From NCBI GenBank assembly GCA_964633445.1, contig CAZWFW010000049.1:1-6678 (forward strand): 6,678 bases of DNA, in the 5' to 3' direction. The DNA is from CAZWFW01 sp964633445. Lineage in GTDB: Archaea; Undinarchaeota; CAZWFW01. A program made the translations under genes and the position numbers. Positions 5,686-6,678 of the stretch are shown piece after piece (within the stretch, counting starts at the first letter, position 1; each line of letters begins with the position of its first letter). A model generated the notes under the pieces. The model ran no database searches. It was given only the letters and a program-made list of their open reading frames with translations, and was not told the origin of the DNA.

Positions 5686-5811
5686 TTGCAGAAAAGGGAA
5701 CTAGTCCCAGTTACATTTTTTAGTTATGCGGTAATGTATGATGTCTACTGAAGAGAGTTTAAGTGGATAAAACATAGAAAGATCACTTGTTTCTTTTTAA
5801 TAGGAAAGTGA
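5686..5811 (+). pseudogene. Possible short gene remnant with an internal TGA
   Basis: One frame reads QKRELVPVTFFSYAVMYDVY, then TGA (5749-5751), then REFKWIKHRKITCFFLIGK before a second TGA at 5809-5811. The residue composition looks protein-like on both sides of the first stop, in the same frame, in an otherwise non-coding spacer. No ATG start or ribosome binding site is seen; TTG 5686 is the only candidate. I do not recognise the family with confidence. It could be a decayed gene fragment or chance. Confidence 0.22.
5696..5721 (+). terminator. Possible transcription terminator after the YjbQ gene
   Basis: A short hairpin GGGA-ACTAG-TCCC (5696-5708) is followed by a run of six T (5716-5721). 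Oligo-T tracts are the main termination signal in archaea. The stem is only 4 bp, so confidence is low; the T run alone may suffice. Confidence 0.3.
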
Positions 5812-5818
5812 ATAATAA

Positions 5819-5832
5819 TTTTAAAATAAAAA
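5819..5832 (+). promoter_or_regulatory. TATA-like promoter of the CcdA-like gene
   Basis: TTTTAAAATAAAAA is an AT-rich TATA-like stretch that would place transcription start near 5850, leaving a leader of roughly 25 nt with a Shine-Dalgarno. The surroundings are generally AT-rich, so the exact box is uncertain. Confidence 0.3.
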
Positions 5833-5863
5833 TTGAGTTAGCATAAATGTAACGCTCCAGCTA

Positions 5864-5870
5864 GAAAGGA
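5864..5870 (+). promoter_or_regulatory. Ribosome binding site of the CcdA-like gene
   Basis: GAAAGGA ends 5 nt before ATG 5876, a good spacing. It fixes this start and contrasts with the leaderless layout of the neighbouring YjbQ gene. Confidence 0.5.
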
Positions 5871-5875
5871 AAAAT

Positions 5876-6451
5876 ATGCTACAATCGATTGTTTTAGGGC
5901 TTGTAGATTCGACAAGTCCCTGTGCATTATCTATTCTGTTATTTCTGGTTGGCTTTTTGTTTCTAACTGCTCTCAGAAAAAATATTATAAAAAATTCTGT
6001 TTCTTTTATAGTAGCTTTATTCGTCACTTTATTTGTCTTTTGTGAAGGGTTACTTAGCCTAAATCCAATCTCTTTTTGGGTGATCGATTTGATCGGAAGG
6101 ATTTTAACTTTAATTTTGGGAGTTTATGGTGTTACTCGTTTCTTTTATGAGAAAGAAATTTTTCAAAAAATAGACAAGCATATTTTATCTTTCCCTGTCG
6201 CAATACTATTTGCTGTTCTGTTATCGGTTCGTTTCCTTTTTTGTTCACCAGGCACAGCTATGATTGCTATAGTTGGAGGAATATATCTTGGTTCCATCTT
6301 TCTATATCTTTTTGGACTTATCTCTCCTTTGGTTGTAGTTTCATTGATTACCTATGCTTTGGGTGCAAAAAATGAAGAAGTAATCGATAGAGTCAGATTT
6401 TTAAGATTTATTGGAAGTATCGCCCTGATATTAACTGTTTTTGTTTTATGA
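5876..6451 (+). CDS. CcdA-like membrane thiol-disulfide reductase (DsbD core family)
   Basis: This 191-residue integral membrane protein has six predicted helices (about 4-30, 42-62, 68-90, 104-125, 127-160 and 172-190). It shows the internal two-fold layout of CcdA/DsbD: the first half carries DSTSPCALS with C16 and the second LFCSPGTAM with C123, each at the Pro-containing break of helices 1 and 4. In this family the two cysteines form a disulfide that passes electrons across the membrane, usually from cytoplasmic thioredoxin to extracytoplasmic thiol proteins, for example in cytochrome c maturation or envelope protein reduction. It is slightly shorter than typical CcdA (about 210-230 residues), mostly through short loops. 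C56 is an extra non-family cysteine. No thioredoxin-like partner lies next to it in the window. The start is supported by the ribosome binding site. The exact substrate is unknown. Confidence 0.82.
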   Translation: MLQSIVLGLVDSTSPCALSILLFLVGFLFLTALRKNIIKNSVSFIVALFVTLFVFCEGLLSLNPISFWVIDLIGRILTLILGVYGVTRFFYEKEIFQKIDKHILSFPVAILFAVLLSVRFLFCSPGTAMIAIVGGIYLGSIFLYLFGLISPLVVVSLITYALGAKNEEVIDRVRFLRFIGSIALILTVFVL

Positions 6452-6461
6452 TTTTCTGCTT

Positions 6462-6530
6462 CCTGCCAAATTATGGGGACTCTAACCCCTCATTAACTTT
6501 TTGACTTTTGAAAATTAGTAAGTTGGCAGG
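6462..6530. repeat. Nested inverted-repeat structure in the spacer before tRNA-Tyr
   Basis: CCTGCCAA (6462-6469) pairs exactly with TTGGCAGG (6523-6530). Inside lies a second hairpin, GGGG-ACTCTAA-CCCC (6475-6489). The two could form a 69-nt branched RNA or a cruciform. The position 11 nt after the CcdA-like stop suggests a 3'-end processing or termination signal. A small RNA or a remnant of an inverted-repeat element are alternatives. No box C/D or clear ACA box was found. Confidence 0.45.
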
Positions 6531-6537
6531 CTCTTAA

Positions 6538-6552
6538 ACTTAAAAATTTTTA
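6538..6552 (+). promoter_or_regulatory. TATA box of the tRNA-Tyr gene
   Basis: ACTTAAAAATTTTTA is a strong archaeal box A-like stretch. Transcription would start about 25 nt downstream, near 6572-6576, a few bases before the mature 5' end at 6583. Confidence 0.5.
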
Positions 6553-6582
6553 AACTACTAATAAGATAATAGCAAAATATAA

Positions 6583-6677
6583 CCCGCCGTAGCTCAACGG
6601 GAGAGCGTCCGGCTGTAGTGCTAAATAAAAAGGGCGCAGTGACCGGAAGGTTGGGGGTTCAAATCCCCCCGGCGGGA
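6583..6677 (+). tRNA. tRNA-Tyr(GUA) with a 23-nt intron at position 37/38
   Basis: The acceptor stem CCCGCCG/CGGCGGG is perfect, with U8 and A9, D-stem GCUC/GAGC, anticodon stem UCCGG/CCGGA, variable loop AGGUU, T-stem GGGGG/CCCCC with loop TTCAAAT, and discriminator A at 6677. The anticodon GUA is at 6615-6617. C1-G72 with A73 is the archaeal/eukaryotic tyrosine identity set. An intron (6619-6641) interrupts the anticodon loop after G37. CUGU (6613-6616) pairs with GCAG (6636-6639), giving the 4-bp central helix of a bulge-helix-bulge, with 3-nt bulges AGU (6617-6619) and UGA (6640-6642). Cutting after the second base of each bulge gives exactly the mature loop CUGUAGA. Whether a 3' CCA is encoded cannot be seen, since only one C follows A73 before the window ends. 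Confidence 0.96.
6619..6641 (+). other. Bulge-helix-bulge intron of tRNA-Tyr
   Basis: This 23-nt sequence is removed by the archaeal tRNA splicing endonuclease. Beyond the central helix, G6620-C6621 can pair with G6634-C6635, closing a small A-rich loop, so the motif is close to a complete hBHBh' form. The 37/38 position is the canonical one for archaeal tRNA introns. Confidence 0.9.
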
Positions 6678-6678
6678 C

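Noticed and set aside
5739..5751. ATGATGT followed by CTGA as a possible box C/D small RNA
   Set aside because: The C box deviates at its last base, the spacing between boxes is far too short, and no C'/D' boxes or terminal stem are seen.
5758..5769. TTTAAGTGGATA resembling the IS terminal repeat
   Set aside because: Only nine bases match, with no second end, transposase remnant or duplication nearby; chance similarity is likely.
5821..6027. 68-codon minus-strand open frame
   Set aside because: It is antisense to the CcdA-like gene and its promoter, and has no motifs.
1..6678. CRISPR array or other regularly spaced direct repeats
   Set aside because: I found no direct repeats at regular spacing; the only clear direct repeat is the 8-bp target duplication.

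Overview
The window is archaeal DNA, AT-rich, probably from a thermophilic or anaerobic archaeon. The support is a tRNA-Tyr with the archaeal C1-G72 identity pair and a short intron in a bulge-helix-bulge fold, TATA-type promoters about 25 nt upstream of genes (some apparently leaderless), an archaeal-type IS6 element, and the families present. I cannot fix the lineage from sequence alone.

Left part (1-2066): a gene for a TrmO/TsaA-family (UPF0066) tRNA methyltransferase lies on the minus strand, but it is destroyed. Its open frame breaks at three places, and an intact 712-bp IS6-family element (98-809) with 15-bp perfect terminal repeats and an 8-bp target duplication sits inside it. Joining the flanks rebuilds a readable TrmO from its start at 995 to the left window edge. 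Three bases upstream of its start ends a ModE-like regulator (winged HTH plus periplasmic-binding-protein-like sensor), also on the minus strand.

Centre (1896-4624): the regulator is transcribed divergently from a tightly packed three-gene ABC importer of the molybdate/tungstate type: binding protein, permease and ATPase, whose genes overlap by 13 and 4 bp. The 46-61 bp divergent intergenic region holds a fully palindromic TATA element (1916-1929) that could serve both directions. Next to it is a TTATC-N8-GATAA inverted repeat (1931-1948), a candidate operator for the regulator. The working model is an oxyanion-responsive regulator controlling uptake of Mo/W for pterin-cofactor enzymes, with trmO once its downstream partner.

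Right part (4621-6678): a two-CBS-domain protein converges on the ATPase gene with overlapping stop codons. It is followed by a divergent, probably leaderless YjbQ/UPF0047 gene, a 201-bp spacer with a possible gene remnant, a CcdA-like six-helix membrane thiol-redox protein, a spacer with a nested inverted-repeat structure, and an intron-containing tRNA-Tyr(GUA) at the window edge.
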